Source of the DNA: Tranzscheliella williamsii
Taxonomy: Eukaryota > Basidiomycota > Ustilaginomycetes > Ustilaginales > Ustilaginaceae
NCBI GenBank assembly: GCA_023212725.1
Contig: JALBYF010000011.1
Span: 62,001 to 126,000, forward strand
Direction: 5' to 3'
Length of the DNA: 64,000 bases
Within the stretch, counting starts at the first letter, position 1. Each line of letters opens with the position of its first letter. The position numbers and the translations under genes were made by a program. The notes beneath the pieces were generated by a model. That model did no database searches, was not told where the DNA came from, and saw only the letters and a program-made list of their open reading frames with translations. Of the stretch, positions 9,481 through 18,995 are shown one piece after another.

Positions 9481-11916
9481 ATGACCAGCATCTTTACCAG
9501 CTGGATCGGCGCCGGCAAGTTAGCTGCAACACCGGAGAACGACGAGGTGCTCAACGATGCGAGCCAAGGCGCAGCATTCGTAAACCCCGACGGTCCACCC
9601 AACGGACCAGCCCACGGACCAGTCAACGGACCCGACGGACCAGCTAACGGACCAGCTAACGGACCAGCCAGTAGACCAACCAATCGACCAGCCAACGGAT
9701 CCAACGGACCACCTGGCGGGCCTTTCTTCCCCATCGATCGCGCTGCCTCGATGACCCCGAAGGCTCCCCTCCAATTCAATGTTCAGCCGGGCCGATATCT
9801 CGATCCTGTAGACCATCAACGAGAAGCATCCGACGCCACCCTCAACGGCCGTCTCAGCGGTCACTTTGCAGCCGACTCGTCCGCACACGGATACGGTCAC
9901 CGCTCCTACTACAGCGAACAGAGCTACGCTGCAGCTGGCAGGCTCAGCTCGGATGCTTTCGGCTCAGATGTTAGCCACGAGAGGCTCACCAATCTCAGCT
10001 CCGCCCTCGGCGGCGTCGACAGCGAGGCGGCTTGGAGCGCCGCTCCGTCAGCCAACCACGGAACTGAATCCGCCAAAAACTCGGTTCAGCGAAGGCGACG
10101 CAAAGTCGCTCCGCCCGAACTGCTTGTGATTGTCAAACCACCACCAAGCAAGCAGGCCAACCCTCTTAACCTTCAGATTCAACTCGTCATGCCTCAGCAG
10201 CTCCAGAGACGCGAAGGATCGACCAGAAGAGCTTCCATGGAGTCTTCAGCTGCCCCACCCGAGCTATCATCAGCTCCCTCAACCGAGCTACGACGCAGGG
10301 ATTCCATTGGTTCCACTCGATCCGCCGGATCAGAAATCTCTGTTGCCGGTTCCATAGCCTCTACAAGCTCAGGACGTCGCGTCACTCCGCTGTACAACCT
10401 CAACTACCATAACATCCTCGCCACGACCGTGAGCGACGCAGGCACCGACCAAAAAGTGGCCAAGTATTCAAGGAAGGGCATCGACCTCGACGGCTTCGGC
10501 GTCTTGGAACCTGCCGAATTGATCAACGGGGTCAATGATCTCGCCACTCTCTACCGTGCTAACGCTGGTGACCCACCAAGTCGGCCCGAGCATGGCTCAA
10601 ATCATAGCGTATACGATAATCAGACTACCTCTGCTTTACATCAGGAAAGCGGAGCTCTCTCTGCTGCCACTGGCAACACTCTACAACCGCCAACCTCTTA
10701 CGAAGCCATGACGCCTGAGGCTCGCGGGGCTGAAAACAACCTTGGAGGCAAACTGCTCGGCAGGTTTAAAAGATTTTCCCTCGGTGTCAAGCAAGGCGCC
10801 ACACCGGGTCTGGCAGATTCTAGTTCCCGCGAAGGTGGCTCCGTCTACAACAGAAATGCGGCCAGCGTTACAGGCTCGTCTAATAGCATCTTGGGCAAGT
10901 TGGCTGCAAACGACGTCAGCAGGGCCGCCGGACTACACACGGGTGAGATCCCACAGTTGACTCCCGGCGCGGGTCTAGCTGATGGAAAGCGGACGGAAGG
11001 CTACTTTTGGACCATCCGCAAATGGAACCGTAAGGACCATGACGGTGGATCCGCTGGCGCTCGTCACAGCGAACAAACCAACCCGGTGCTAGCCAATGTA
11101 TGGAAAAGGTTCAACTTGGTCAACAGGATGGGTGGCGATGAGGCGCATCCGCCGCCCGCCGAAATCCCAGTGCGTTTTGAGTGGTCTCGGAATACAAAGA
11201 AGCTGCAATTCAGAAGGAAGACGGAGGAAGTGCAGGCAAGGATCAGGGCCAGCGCCTCGCTCAACGCCTCCCAGAGCAGTATCGACAAACATGGCATACT
11301 GGGGAAAAGCAACAGCAAGTCATCTCTCAACAACCACGAATCACAGGGAGCTCTGCCAACCAGAACATCGACATCGACATCGGCCCAATCGCTGGGAGTC
11401 GATGAACAAGCCAGACCGGATATGCTGAAGTCGCCGTCGCGTCCCTCTTCGTTTGTCTCGGGCGCCGGAACCCGGTCGCCGCGCCGATCCATGGATACCT
11501 CTGCCGCTGGCTCCTCGGTGCCGCCGCACGGGGACGACTCTGGTGATGAGTCGGACCCCGAAGACAGCGAAACGCCGTGGAACTGCTATCTCGTACTTGG
11601 TCCCAGCACACGCATCCCTCTCGGCACCCTCTCGCCGGCACCACACCATCCAAAGCTGGTGGGACAGCTTGCGGTCCCCTTCCCGTTGCCGGATCTCAGC
11701 GCCACTGGACTGGGCCCTGACGGCGCCGGCCTATCGCGCGAGGAGCTCAAAGACGTCATCATTGTGACGTGCCTCCATCTCATCGTCCGCGAGAGCTTCG
11801 GCGGTCTGGCAAGGCGCAAGAGCGCCGGCAGCGTAGATAACTCGAACCATCCCGCCACCACCCCATTGGCCAATGTGAACGGTTGGAGGCTCGCCAACAT
11901 CCCCAAGAAACCGTAG
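9481..11916 (+). CDS. Conserved-looking serine-rich protein with Asn-Gly-Pro repeats, function unknown
   Basis: 811 aa from ATG 9481, the first ATG in the frame; no intron. I do not recognise the family. Residues about 36-80 are a run of N-G-P / A-N-G-P repeats. Most of the rest is Ser/Thr/Gly/Asn-rich and probably disordered. Three blocks look folded and conserved: about 302-350 (starts TPLYNLNYHNILATTVSDAG, then GTDQKVAKYSRKGIDLDGFG), about 560-585 (PVRFEWSRNTKKLQFRRK) and the C-terminus about 699-777 (PWNCYLVLGPSTRIPLG, PHHPKLVGQLAVPFPLPDLS). There is no signal peptide or membrane segment. The blocks suggest a fungal-specific scaffold or regulator, but no function is claimed. Transcribed in the same direction as WDR70. 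Confidence 0.75.
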   Translation: MTSIFTSWIGAGKLAATPENDEVLNDASQGAAFVNPDGPPNGPAHGPVNGPDGPANGPANGPASRPTNRPANGSNGPPGGPFFPIDRAASMTPKAPLQFNVQPGRYLDPVDHQREASDATLNGRLSGHFAADSSAHGYGHRSYYSEQSYAAAGRLSSDAFGSDVSHERLTNLSSALGGVDSEAAWSAAPSANHGTESAKNSVQRRRRKVAPPELLVIVKPPPSKQANPLNLQIQLVMPQQLQRREGSTRRASMESSAAPPELSSAPSTELRRRDSIGSTRSAGSEISVAGSIASTSSGRRVTPLYNLNYHNILATTVSDAGTDQKVAKYSRKGIDLDGFGVLEPAELINGVNDLATLYRANAGDPPSRPEHGSNHSVYDNQTTSALHQESGALSAATGNTLQPPTSYEAMTPEARGAENNLGGKLLGRFKRFSLGVKQGATPGLADSSSREGGSVYNRNAASVTGSSNSILGKLAANDVSRAAGLHTGEIPQLTPGAGLADGKRTEGYFWTIRKWNRKDHDGGSAGARHSEQTNPVLANVWKRFNLVNRMGGDEAHPPPAEIPVRFEWSRNTKKLQFRRKTEEVQARIRASASLNASQSSIDKHGILGKSNSKSSLNNHESQGALPTRTSTSTSAQSLGVDEQARPDMLKSPSRPSSFVSGAGTRSPRRSMDTSAAGSSVPPHGDDSGDESDPEDSETPWNCYLVLGPSTRIPLGTLSPAPHHPKLVGQLAVPFPLPDLSATGLGPDGAGLSREELKDVIIVTCLHLIVRESFGGLARRKSAGSVDNSNHPATTPLANVNGWRLANIPKKP
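9591..9712 (+). repeat. In-frame minisatellite encoding (x)-N/D-G-P repeats
   Basis: Tandem 12-15 bp units built on AACGGACCAG / GACGGACCAG run from about 9591 to 9712 inside the coding sequence. They encode PNGP, AHGP, VNGP, DGP and ANGP units. Copies differ slightly, and the last ones drift to SRPTNRP. Confidence 0.85.
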
Positions 11917-12334
11917 CTTGCGCATCTTGCCCTGGCGCCATCCCGTTCCCTTGATCTGTTCAGCTTGCGTCGGCTGTCTCTTTGGGCTTGATTTATACCT
12001 AAATTAATGCAGAATCGGTCACGGAAATCACATCACCTCACACCCTGCGCCCTGCACACCTGCCCGACACATCTTGCAGCGGTCACTACTGCCCAACATC
12101 GGGTGGCGGCAAGAGTCTCCGTCTTTTGTGGCTGCCAGTTAACACTCTGAGTGACTGGTAACTGTGACTGTTGTTCTGTGCGGCCACACCGAGTGCGAGT
12201 CGAATTCGTGAATAATGTGAGGGCAATATATTTTCGGGATTCGGGCTGGAGAGCGGGGTGGAAAGCTGAGGCTGCGAGCTTGCGGTGGAGGTTGCCTTTC
12301 TGTAGTCTCGACCGACGGAGGCAGAGCGGAGAGG

Positions 12335-14200
12335 ATGGACGAAGCAGCACTGCGAGCATTTCTGCCGGTGTCGTTTGGGAAGAAGGCGGGTGGTGCGTGG
12401 CGGGGGCCGCGCGCCGCTGTTGAGCCAGCTGCGGCGCGCGACGAGACCACCGCGCCGCACGGCTCGGTGCTGGGGAAGCGAACGGCTGCTAACGACCTGC
12501 CAGCCCCAGTGGGCGTGGATGCCGGCGACGACGATGACGGACTCACGCCGCAAGAGCGCGCCGCGAACGCAGAGCTCGAGCACCGGCTCCAGGCGCGCAA
12601 GCAGCAGGGGCTGGACCCCGACGACGACTCCGACGACGATGACAATGACGACGGGGATAGCAGCGGCGAGGCTAGTATCGGCCCGCCGCCCGTAACGCTG
12701 CCGCCGATGAACAGCGAGGCGCTGTTCAGCGGAGACCACAGCAAGACGCTCTCGGCGCTGGCGATCGACGCGGCGGGCGCGCGCTTCGCGGTGGGGTCGT
12801 ACGACTACCGGCTCTCGCTGTACGACTTTGGGGGGATGAGTTCCTCGCTGGCGCCCTTCCGCTCGTTCGAGCCCGCGGGGACCTACCCGGTGCACGACCT
12901 TTCATTCTCGTCCGACTCAGCCGCGCTGCTCGTGGTCAGCGGTACGCCGCAAGCGAAGCTCTTCTCGCGCGACGGCGCCGAGCTGGGGACGTGCAAGAAG
13001 GGCGATCCGTACCTGCGCGACATGCGCAACACGACGGGCCATGTCTCCGGGCTCACGTGCGGGCGCTTCCATCCGACGCAGAGCAGCCGCTTCCTGACCG
13101 GCGGCTCGGACAGCACGATCCGGATCTGGGATACGGAGCGCTTCGAGCAGATGCACACGCATGTGATTGTGGTCAAGAGCAAGGTCCGTGGCACGCGCAC
13201 CCGGATTACCGCGCTCGAGTGCTCGGGCGATGGTCAGCGCGTGTTTGGCGCGGGCCTGGATGGGGCGTTAAGCTTCTGGGACCTGCGGGCCAATCTGAAC
13301 GGCCGGCCGCGCGGGGCGGTCGAGCGCGCGCACACGCCGGACACAGTGACCAGCAGCCTGGCGCTCTCCGCCCACGCCGAACACAGCCTTGCAAGCCGTG
13401 GCGGCGACGGCACTGTCAAGCTCTGGGACGTGCGCAGCTTACGCGCGCCAGTCGCCACCGCGCACAACCTGCCGAACACATCAGCTCACACGCAGCTGAT
13501 CTTTGACCCCGTCGACGGCCGCTCCCTGCTCACCTGCGTGTCGGCGGTGGCGGTGGGGCAGACCGCGCCCGGCGCGGCGAGCGCACCAGATGACGAGACG
13601 TCGGCCGAGAACGTCGATGCTACGCCCGCAGAGTCCGCAGGCGGCCGGCTGGCGGTCCTGTCCACAGCCGACCTGAGCGTGGCACGCATGTACAGCATCG
13701 GCGCTGCATCGGCGGTGCGCGTGCAGTGGTGCGCACCAACAAACCAGCTCTTCGTGACATCGCGCGATGCCACGTTGCGCGTCTTCTACGACACTGCCAC
13801 GTCACAGCGCGGCGTGACCATGGCGGTAGCGCGCGCGCCCCGCCGCCGCACCCCCTGGGCCACCGAGGACGTCGCCCCGCCCGCGCACGAGATCTACACC
13901 CCCGCCAACGGCGAGCTGCCCCAGAGCGAGAGCGCCAAGCGCCGCAAGCTCGCCCGCATCCGCCAAGACCCCGCACAGAGCCACCTCCCCCAGCGCCCCA
14001 TCCAAGGCCCCGGCAAGGGCGGCCGCATTGGCGCAGCCGCCACCCAGCACGTCGTCCAGAACCTCTACCGCGACACCCTCCGCGACGAAGACCCGCGCGA
14101 GGCCCTCCTCCGCTACGCAGACGCCCCCGCAGACCCCGTCCCCGATAAGGCCCGCCCAAATCCACAGCCCCAGCCGAGCGGGCCCGCCAAAGACGAATAG
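12335..14200 (+). CDS. WDR70: WDR70-like WD40 repeat protein
   Basis: 621 aa, intron-free, from ATG 12335. The N-terminus has an acidic stretch (about 85-112, DDDSDDDDNDDGD), then LPPMNSEALFSGDHSKTLSA enters a WD40 propeller with clear GGSDSTIRIWD, GALSFWDLR and GDGTVKLWDVR repeats. The C-terminus carries RRKLARIRQDP, PGKGGRIGAA and a DPREALLRYA motif close to the DSNPREAILRHA end of human WDR70. In other organisms WDR70 works in the nucleus in DNA repair with histone H2B ubiquitination and is linked to splicing-associated factors. The Lys/Arg-rich C-terminal segment could be a nuclear signal. The acidic stretch is low-complexity GAC/GAT. Starts 418 bp after the preceding same-strand gene ends. 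Confidence 0.88.
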   Translation: MDEAALRAFLPVSFGKKAGGAWRGPRAAVEPAAARDETTAPHGSVLGKRTAANDLPAPVGVDAGDDDDGLTPQERAANAELEHRLQARKQQGLDPDDDSDDDDNDDGDSSGEASIGPPPVTLPPMNSEALFSGDHSKTLSALAIDAAGARFAVGSYDYRLSLYDFGGMSSSLAPFRSFEPAGTYPVHDLSFSSDSAALLVVSGTPQAKLFSRDGAELGTCKKGDPYLRDMRNTTGHVSGLTCGRFHPTQSSRFLTGGSDSTIRIWDTERFEQMHTHVIVVKSKVRGTRTRITALECSGDGQRVFGAGLDGALSFWDLRANLNGRPRGAVERAHTPDTVTSSLALSAHAEHSLASRGGDGTVKLWDVRSLRAPVATAHNLPNTSAHTQLIFDPVDGRSLLTCVSAVAVGQTAPGAASAPDDETSAENVDATPAESAGGRLAVLSTADLSVARMYSIGAASAVRVQWCAPTNQLFVTSRDATLRVFYDTATSQRGVTMAVARAPRRRTPWATEDVAPPAHEIYTPANGELPQSESAKRRKLARIRQDPAQSHLPQRPIQGPGKGGRIGAAATQHVVQNLYRDTLRDEDPREALLRYADAPADPVPDKARPNPQPQPSGPAKDE

Positions 14201-14356
14201 CGGTGCGTTGATGGTGTACATGGCCTTGCAGTTCATAGTTCTACGGCGATCCTGCCAGCGAGGTGGTGGTAATGGTACAGGTGCAAAAGCAGGGCAAACA
14301 GGAGAAGAGCGAAATGTGTGTGTGACCGAGTAAACGTAGGCGCTGGCGCTGTGGCG

Positions 14357-17300
14357 TCAGCCCAGTCCAAGGCGCTGGATCGCCTGGGTGGGTGGCAGCG
14401 GCACAGTGGGCTCCGGCGCCGGCGACGACGAGTAGCGGATCGACACGGCGCGGCGCTTGCCCATCGCCTTTTCCGACGGCACGATCGGCGTCTGCAAGTC
14501 GTCCTCGTTTTGCTCGGTACCGGCCTGTGCGGTGCGTCCGCCCGATACGGCAGCCGAGGTGGTAATGTTCAGCGCCGGCGTGGCTGGAAGCGTCCTGCCA
14601 GGCGACGTGGACGCCAGCGCGTTGCTGTGATGCGGAGGGCTCAGGGCGCCTGCGTACGGATAATGTTGGCCCAAACCGAGCTGCGAAGAGAGCGACGCTT
14701 CGCGCGAATGTGAACGTGCGTCGGACTGCAATGACCCAACCGATTGGCTGAGCGACTGCCGCGACGCTGAGTGCGTTGAGTAGTTGGAGGTCGCCGCGCC
14801 TTGATGCTGCGTACTTGAATTGTGCGAAGAGCCGTTTAGCAAGCCGCTCGACCGGATGCTGTTGCTGTCCGACGACTGTTCAGACTGCGGTATTGGCAAG
14901 GGACGAGAGATTCGGGCACCGCTGACAGTCCCTATTGTCGGTGCAGATCCAGGGGCCTGACTGCTAGGTGGCGAGAAGGGCGGGGACCCAAGCGTGAAGT
15001 CTGCGGCGCCACCAGAGCGGACGACGTTCGGCGAGGGAGACCGGGAGCCTGAGGCATGTGGATGCTGACGGTCAACCTCGAGCAAGCCACTGTCGGCAGC
15101 TCGCCCGCGGCCTATGTCGTACAGTTGGCCGGTAGTGGCATCCTGTGCCAGCGTGCTCCTGTCCAGTCTAAACTCGACTTTGCTCCTCTCTGTAACTCGG
15201 TGCTCCTCTTCTTCCTCGTCCAAGCGTCGGCGTGTATCGTCGACCAACTTTGCGGCCTCTGCAAGTCTGCCGTGTGATTCCAGCAGATCGGCCAGAAGCG
15301 CTTCCTCTTTGGTCTCGCGAATCATGCTCATCTGTTTTCCCTCCGATGCCGCAACGGCTCGCTGCCGATCGATACTGTCCCTAGTACGGTCTGCCTGGGC
15401 CGAGGCCCATGGAATCTGTGAAGAGAGCATTTCCAATGACCTTTGCACCTTACCATAAAATTCGCCGATAACTTCTTCGGTATTGGGCCCGATTCCTTCA
15501 TTCAGCACTGTATCCAGCAACACGCTGGCATTGCTCCTTGCGATTTGGCATTCCTCGTGCAATTTGCGGATGTCCTCCTCGAAGCCGATCACGGGCGGCA
15601 TTTGCTGGGAGTCATTGAAAGCTGATGGGGATAGGTGACCATTGGGTCCCAATGCTGCTGCCGCAGCCTCCAGATCCGACACAACGTTGTTTGTGACCAT
15701 TGTCTCTGCCATAAAGGAGACTCCGAGAGGCTGATCCTCACCGAGGTGGAGCGGCGTCTGGTATGCCTCCACGGGCCAGTTGGTGTTTTGCCGAGGGGTT
15801 CCAAGTACATGTGACGTTTGTGTCAAAGAAGCTCGTGGAGCGGAGTTGAGCTGGTGCAACTGTGGCTGCGCAGCAGACGGATACTGCTGCTGCCCCTGGA
15901 GTGACTTGCGGTTGTCTAGTGATTCGAGGCCTGTGTACATGCTATCTCCCGCTTCAGGAGGCATTGGCCCTTGCGAAGCTCGCAGCTGGGCCGAACGCCG
16001 TTGCTCTTGCTGTTCAGGAAGCGGTCGGACCGACTGGGGCAGACGAAACTCGCGCAGATCGTCTTCCAGAGGTTCTCCGTTCTTTGGGCGATCGCTTGGC
16101 CGGACTTTGTTCCAACACTTGGTGATAGGTGCGAGCTCCACATCTTCTCTGAACTCAAATGCCAGGACGCCAAGCACTCGAAGCATCGTATCTTTGACAC
16201 TCAGCGGCGTCTTGGACGAAGTAATGACGTCTTCGATAGCATCGAGGAAACGTTTGGACGCGCTGTGAAGGCGGAAGCGATCATTGGTGTTCAGCGCCAA
16301 CAAGGCCCATATCCGCACCGCTCTCTTCTGCGCGTCCGCATCACCGTATTTGAACTCTTTGCGCAAAGCGCGGGTAGCGTCTTTCGACGCTGCTTCGGAC
16401 TGGCTCACCACATCGATAAGGGGTAAGATTCGCATCCAATCGGCTTCCATGCTTGCGTTTGCGGCGAGCCAGCCGATAGTTGCAGTCACCATCTCCTCGA
16501 TCTCCCTCTCCTGCAGTTTGGCAATTTGCTGTTGTTGTGACCGTTTGTTCCATTTTTCCATCCATCCTCCCTCTCTAAGGCGCTCGGCGTTTGGCGGCCC
16601 CATTGCTACAGCTCTTTCGCCGGTCCTGGCAGCATTCAATGCTGTGTCCGTGGCCATGTCTCGCGATTTCTTATCCCTGGCAGCAGCGCCGAAACCGAAT
16701 AGCTTTTTCTTTCTTTTGTCCTTTTCCTTGAGCTCCAGGGGGTACGGGTCTTCATGACGGCCGTCCGAGACCAAGACTTCGCCTTCATCATCGCTCCCGT
16801 TGCCATCGGAGTAGACCGGATAAGCTGTGGAAGGTAGATTGGCCATCGCCTTCGGAGGCTCCCTGTTGGACACTAGATGGTCGGGACCTCTGTACTGCTT
16901 TTTTTCTCCCCTGTGGCCGTTCATTTCGCGCGCAGCCCTGCCGCGACTGTCCAAGGAGGGCCTCAGGCGCGGAGCAGCACCAGAGATCTCTTGGTCTACG
17001 CTGGCATCACTGTGTTCGGACCTAGATGAATGATGACCGCTTGATTGAGATACCTTTTGCTGCACTTGCGCCGAGATCCCATCGTCGAGATCGGCGCGAT
17101 GCGGACCAAAGGCGCTAGCCTCCTGTTGTTCTGCTCGGGATAGCACCTGCCCGGGGCGGAGAGCCAGGGGAGGCGGCGCATGTGCATACGAAGCAAGCTG
17201 TTGAGAGATCCGCTTTGGGTCGGGAGAGTAGTGAGAGTGCGAGTGTTGGGAAGATACGAGGTCGTCTTGATCACGGGATGAAGGCCGCCTTACAAAGTAG

Positions 17301-17806
17301 TCCGATCCCGGCTGCGATAATGTGATCTCTGGCGACATGACTTGTCTGCTCATTCGCTCCCTTGGTCCAGACCGAGCTGGTTTCTGCGGCAATTCCGTTG
17401 CCACATGACCATCCGAAAGCCGTCGCAAGTCTCGCGTTGGTTCCGTATAGGGCTCTTGATAGGCATCGTAAGGCGACTGAGCCGAGGTATTGTCGAAACG
17501 TTTGAATCGATGGGATTGTGGTGGTTGTGGCGTAGTGTCGAGTTGGTGACTATGACGCTGTGATCTGTGTGCTGGCTGTGTTTGGTAGGGACTGTCGCGA
17601 TGTTCTGCACTGAAAGAGGGAGACTGATGCTGTTGATGTAGATGCAAATATGGGTCGTGCGGAGCTAGGGGCTGTGGTTGCCTCTGAGAGTGCACACGAT
17701 ACTCATCAAACTGCCTCGGAGCCCCGAAGGACGACTCAAAGGGACGATCCGAAGGCAGAGGGGCGATCGGACCCGCCTCCTCCTTCGACTTGAAGAACTT
17801 CTTCAT
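14357..17806 (-). CDS. VHS-domain protein with GAT-like helical region, endosomal sorting type
   Basis: 1149 aa in one frame from ATG 17806. Residues 1-370 are a polar Gln/His/Ser-rich segment. About 430-530 is a VHS-type helical domain (REIEEMVTATIGWLAANASM, ADWMRILPLIDVVSQSEAASKDATRALRKEF, KRAVRIWALLALNTNDRFR). About 740-865 is a helical, GAT-like region (EEDIRKLHEECQIARSNASV, EVIGEFYGKVQRSLEMLSS, LADLLESHGRLAEAAKLVDDTRRRLDEEEEE). The tail is Ser/Pro-rich. VHS plus GAT is the plan of GGA, Tom1 and Lsb5 adaptors that sort ubiquitinated cargo at Golgi or endosomes. The unusually long N-terminal extension before VHS does not fit GGA or Tom1, where VHS is at the extreme N-terminus. No ear domain is seen. 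An upstream reading frame overlaps the start codon. Confidence 0.75.
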   Translation of the reverse strand: MKKFFKSKEEAGPIAPLPSDRPFESSFGAPRQFDEYRVHSQRQPQPLAPHDPYLHLHQQHQSPSFSAEHRDSPYQTQPAHRSQRHSHQLDTTPQPPQSHRFKRFDNTSAQSPYDAYQEPYTEPTRDLRRLSDGHVATELPQKPARSGPRERMSRQVMSPEITLSQPGSDYFVRRPSSRDQDDLVSSQHSHSHYSPDPKRISQQLASYAHAPPPLALRPGQVLSRAEQQEASAFGPHRADLDDGISAQVQQKVSQSSGHHSSRSEHSDASVDQEISGAAPRLRPSLDSRGRAAREMNGHRGEKKQYRGPDHLVSNREPPKAMANLPSTAYPVYSDGNGSDDEGEVLVSDGRHEDPYPLELKEKDKRKKKLFGFGAAARDKKSRDMATDTALNAARTGERAVAMGPPNAERLREGGWMEKWNKRSQQQQIAKLQEREIEEMVTATIGWLAANASMEADWMRILPLIDVVSQSEAASKDATRALRKEFKYGDADAQKRAVRIWALLALNTNDRFRLHSASKRFLDAIEDVITSSKTPLSVKDTMLRVLGVLAFEFREDVELAPITKCWNKVRPSDRPKNGEPLEDDLREFRLPQSVRPLPEQQEQRRSAQLRASQGPMPPEAGDSMYTGLESLDNRKSLQGQQQYPSAAQPQLHQLNSAPRASLTQTSHVLGTPRQNTNWPVEAYQTPLHLGEDQPLGVSFMAETMVTNNVVSDLEAAAAALGPNGHLSPSAFNDSQQMPPVIGFEEDIRKLHEECQIARSNASVLLDTVLNEGIGPNTEEVIGEFYGKVQRSLEMLSSQIPWASAQADRTRDSIDRQRAVAASEGKQMSMIRETKEEALLADLLESHGRLAEAAKLVDDTRRRLDEEEEEHRVTERSKVEFRLDRSTLAQDATTGQLYDIGRGRAADSGLLEVDRQHPHASGSRSPSPNVVRSGGAADFTLGSPPFSPPSSQAPGSAPTIGTVSGARISRPLPIPQSEQSSDSNSIRSSGLLNGSSHNSSTQHQGAATSNYSTHSASRQSLSQSVGSLQSDARSHSREASLSSQLGLGQHYPYAGALSPPHHSNALASTSPGRTLPATPALNITTSAAVSGGRTAQAGTEQNEDDLQTPIVPSEKAMGKRRAVSIRYSSSPAPEPTVPLPPTQAIQRLGLG

Positions 17807-17988
17807 GGCCGATACAACAACGTCTCATGAAAGGATCTTACCTGCACAGGTGATTGTGATTTCCCTGCTGCATCGGTTGGTGGCTGGCCGAATGGCACGC
17901 CAACGTGTGCTGATAGGGAGGAGCCAGTAGCTCGAATTTCCTTTACAGGCTTGTTGAAGAGCGATTTGCTTCCCCAATGCGGAAACAA
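17803..17988 (-). other. 61-codon upstream reading frame overlapping the VHS-protein start by ATGA
   Basis: ATG at 17988 opens a frame that ends with TGA at 17805-17803, overlapping the main ATG (17806) as ATGA. A GTAAGA donor-like site lies in this frame about 35 nt before the main start. It is either a regulatory upstream ORF or part of an unresolved 5' exon. Confidence 0.35.
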
Positions 17989-18995
17989 GGCGCAGTGTAC
18001 TTGTCGGAAACGACCGAGTCCCAGCCTGCGTCGGATAGCGGATTGTCTGTGGCGCTATGCTGATCCACCTTTCCGCTCGGCAACTCGTACGAATAGGGTG
18101 GATGTAGGTGCGATCGTTTTGTGTGGCTCTCGCGGTAGTAACGGCGGGTTATTGATGTAGGGGTCGAGCAGCGTGCGAGGACTGGCGGTGCTGGGCGGAT
18201 GTGCGCTAGGAAGGTGGCGGATGCGTCGTGTTCGGGCAGTGTATAGGAAGCCGAAGACGGCAAGCAGGCCATGCAAAGCTGTGGTTCAGGTTGGTGTTGT
18301 GCCCCACGGAGCTGTGACGGGCGCTGCGAAGTGTGAGCGCAACATGGAATTTCGAGCACAAGAGGAACGCAAATCAGAATTATAAATGTATGTATAGGCT
18401 GTGTCCGATGCGCAGTTAAGCCCATTTGCTAACAGCATGATTTCGGATTCAGGGCCCTACAACTTACAGACCTTACTAACGCTTGTTTCAGTGTCGGAGC
18501 TCCGATGTGGAGTACACGCTGCGCTGTTTCCAGATCACAATAATCACATCCTCTCAATCAAATCACAGCCACAGCCAGAGCACGACCTCGCTGTGTAAAG
18601 CAGACTGCAACATAGTCCGTATCACATGGCCCTGACCGATGAATCTGTGCTCGACCTGACGCTGGCTTAGTGTGGTCATCTCAGCAATCTACATTGGCCC
18701 ATTTGGCTTCACTTGCTGGCTTTAGCACGGAGCAATGCGACACACCCATGGTCAACAAGATGCAAGATAATGGATATATACACACAAACAGGCTCCACAA
18801 TGTGCTGTGAGCGCGACAAGGGAGCTTGTCGGCTAGAGCGAGACATGATCGCGAACTACGGCGGAGCGGAGAGGATAGGTCTTATGTGAATGGAAAAGGG
18901 AGCCTTACAAGTTCAGGATAAGCCAATGCGTGCGGCTCTTCATGTTAACGTGCTGCCGACTTCAGAATCGCCTGCGTCATAGTCGAGGCAGCAAG
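17989..18995. other. Intergenic region between VHS-protein gene 5' end and Rab5 3' end
   Basis: About 1 kb. It contains the presumed promoter and 5' UTR of the VHS-protein gene (minus) and the 3' flank of the Rab5 gene. A 160-codon minus frame at 17943-18425 is open but shows no recognisable motif and probably lies in leader sequence. No repeat or RNA gene seen. Confidence 0.35.

Noticed and set aside
17943..18425. 160-codon minus-strand frame upstream of the VHS-domain gene
   Set aside because: No recognisable motif, and it lies where the leader and promoter are expected.
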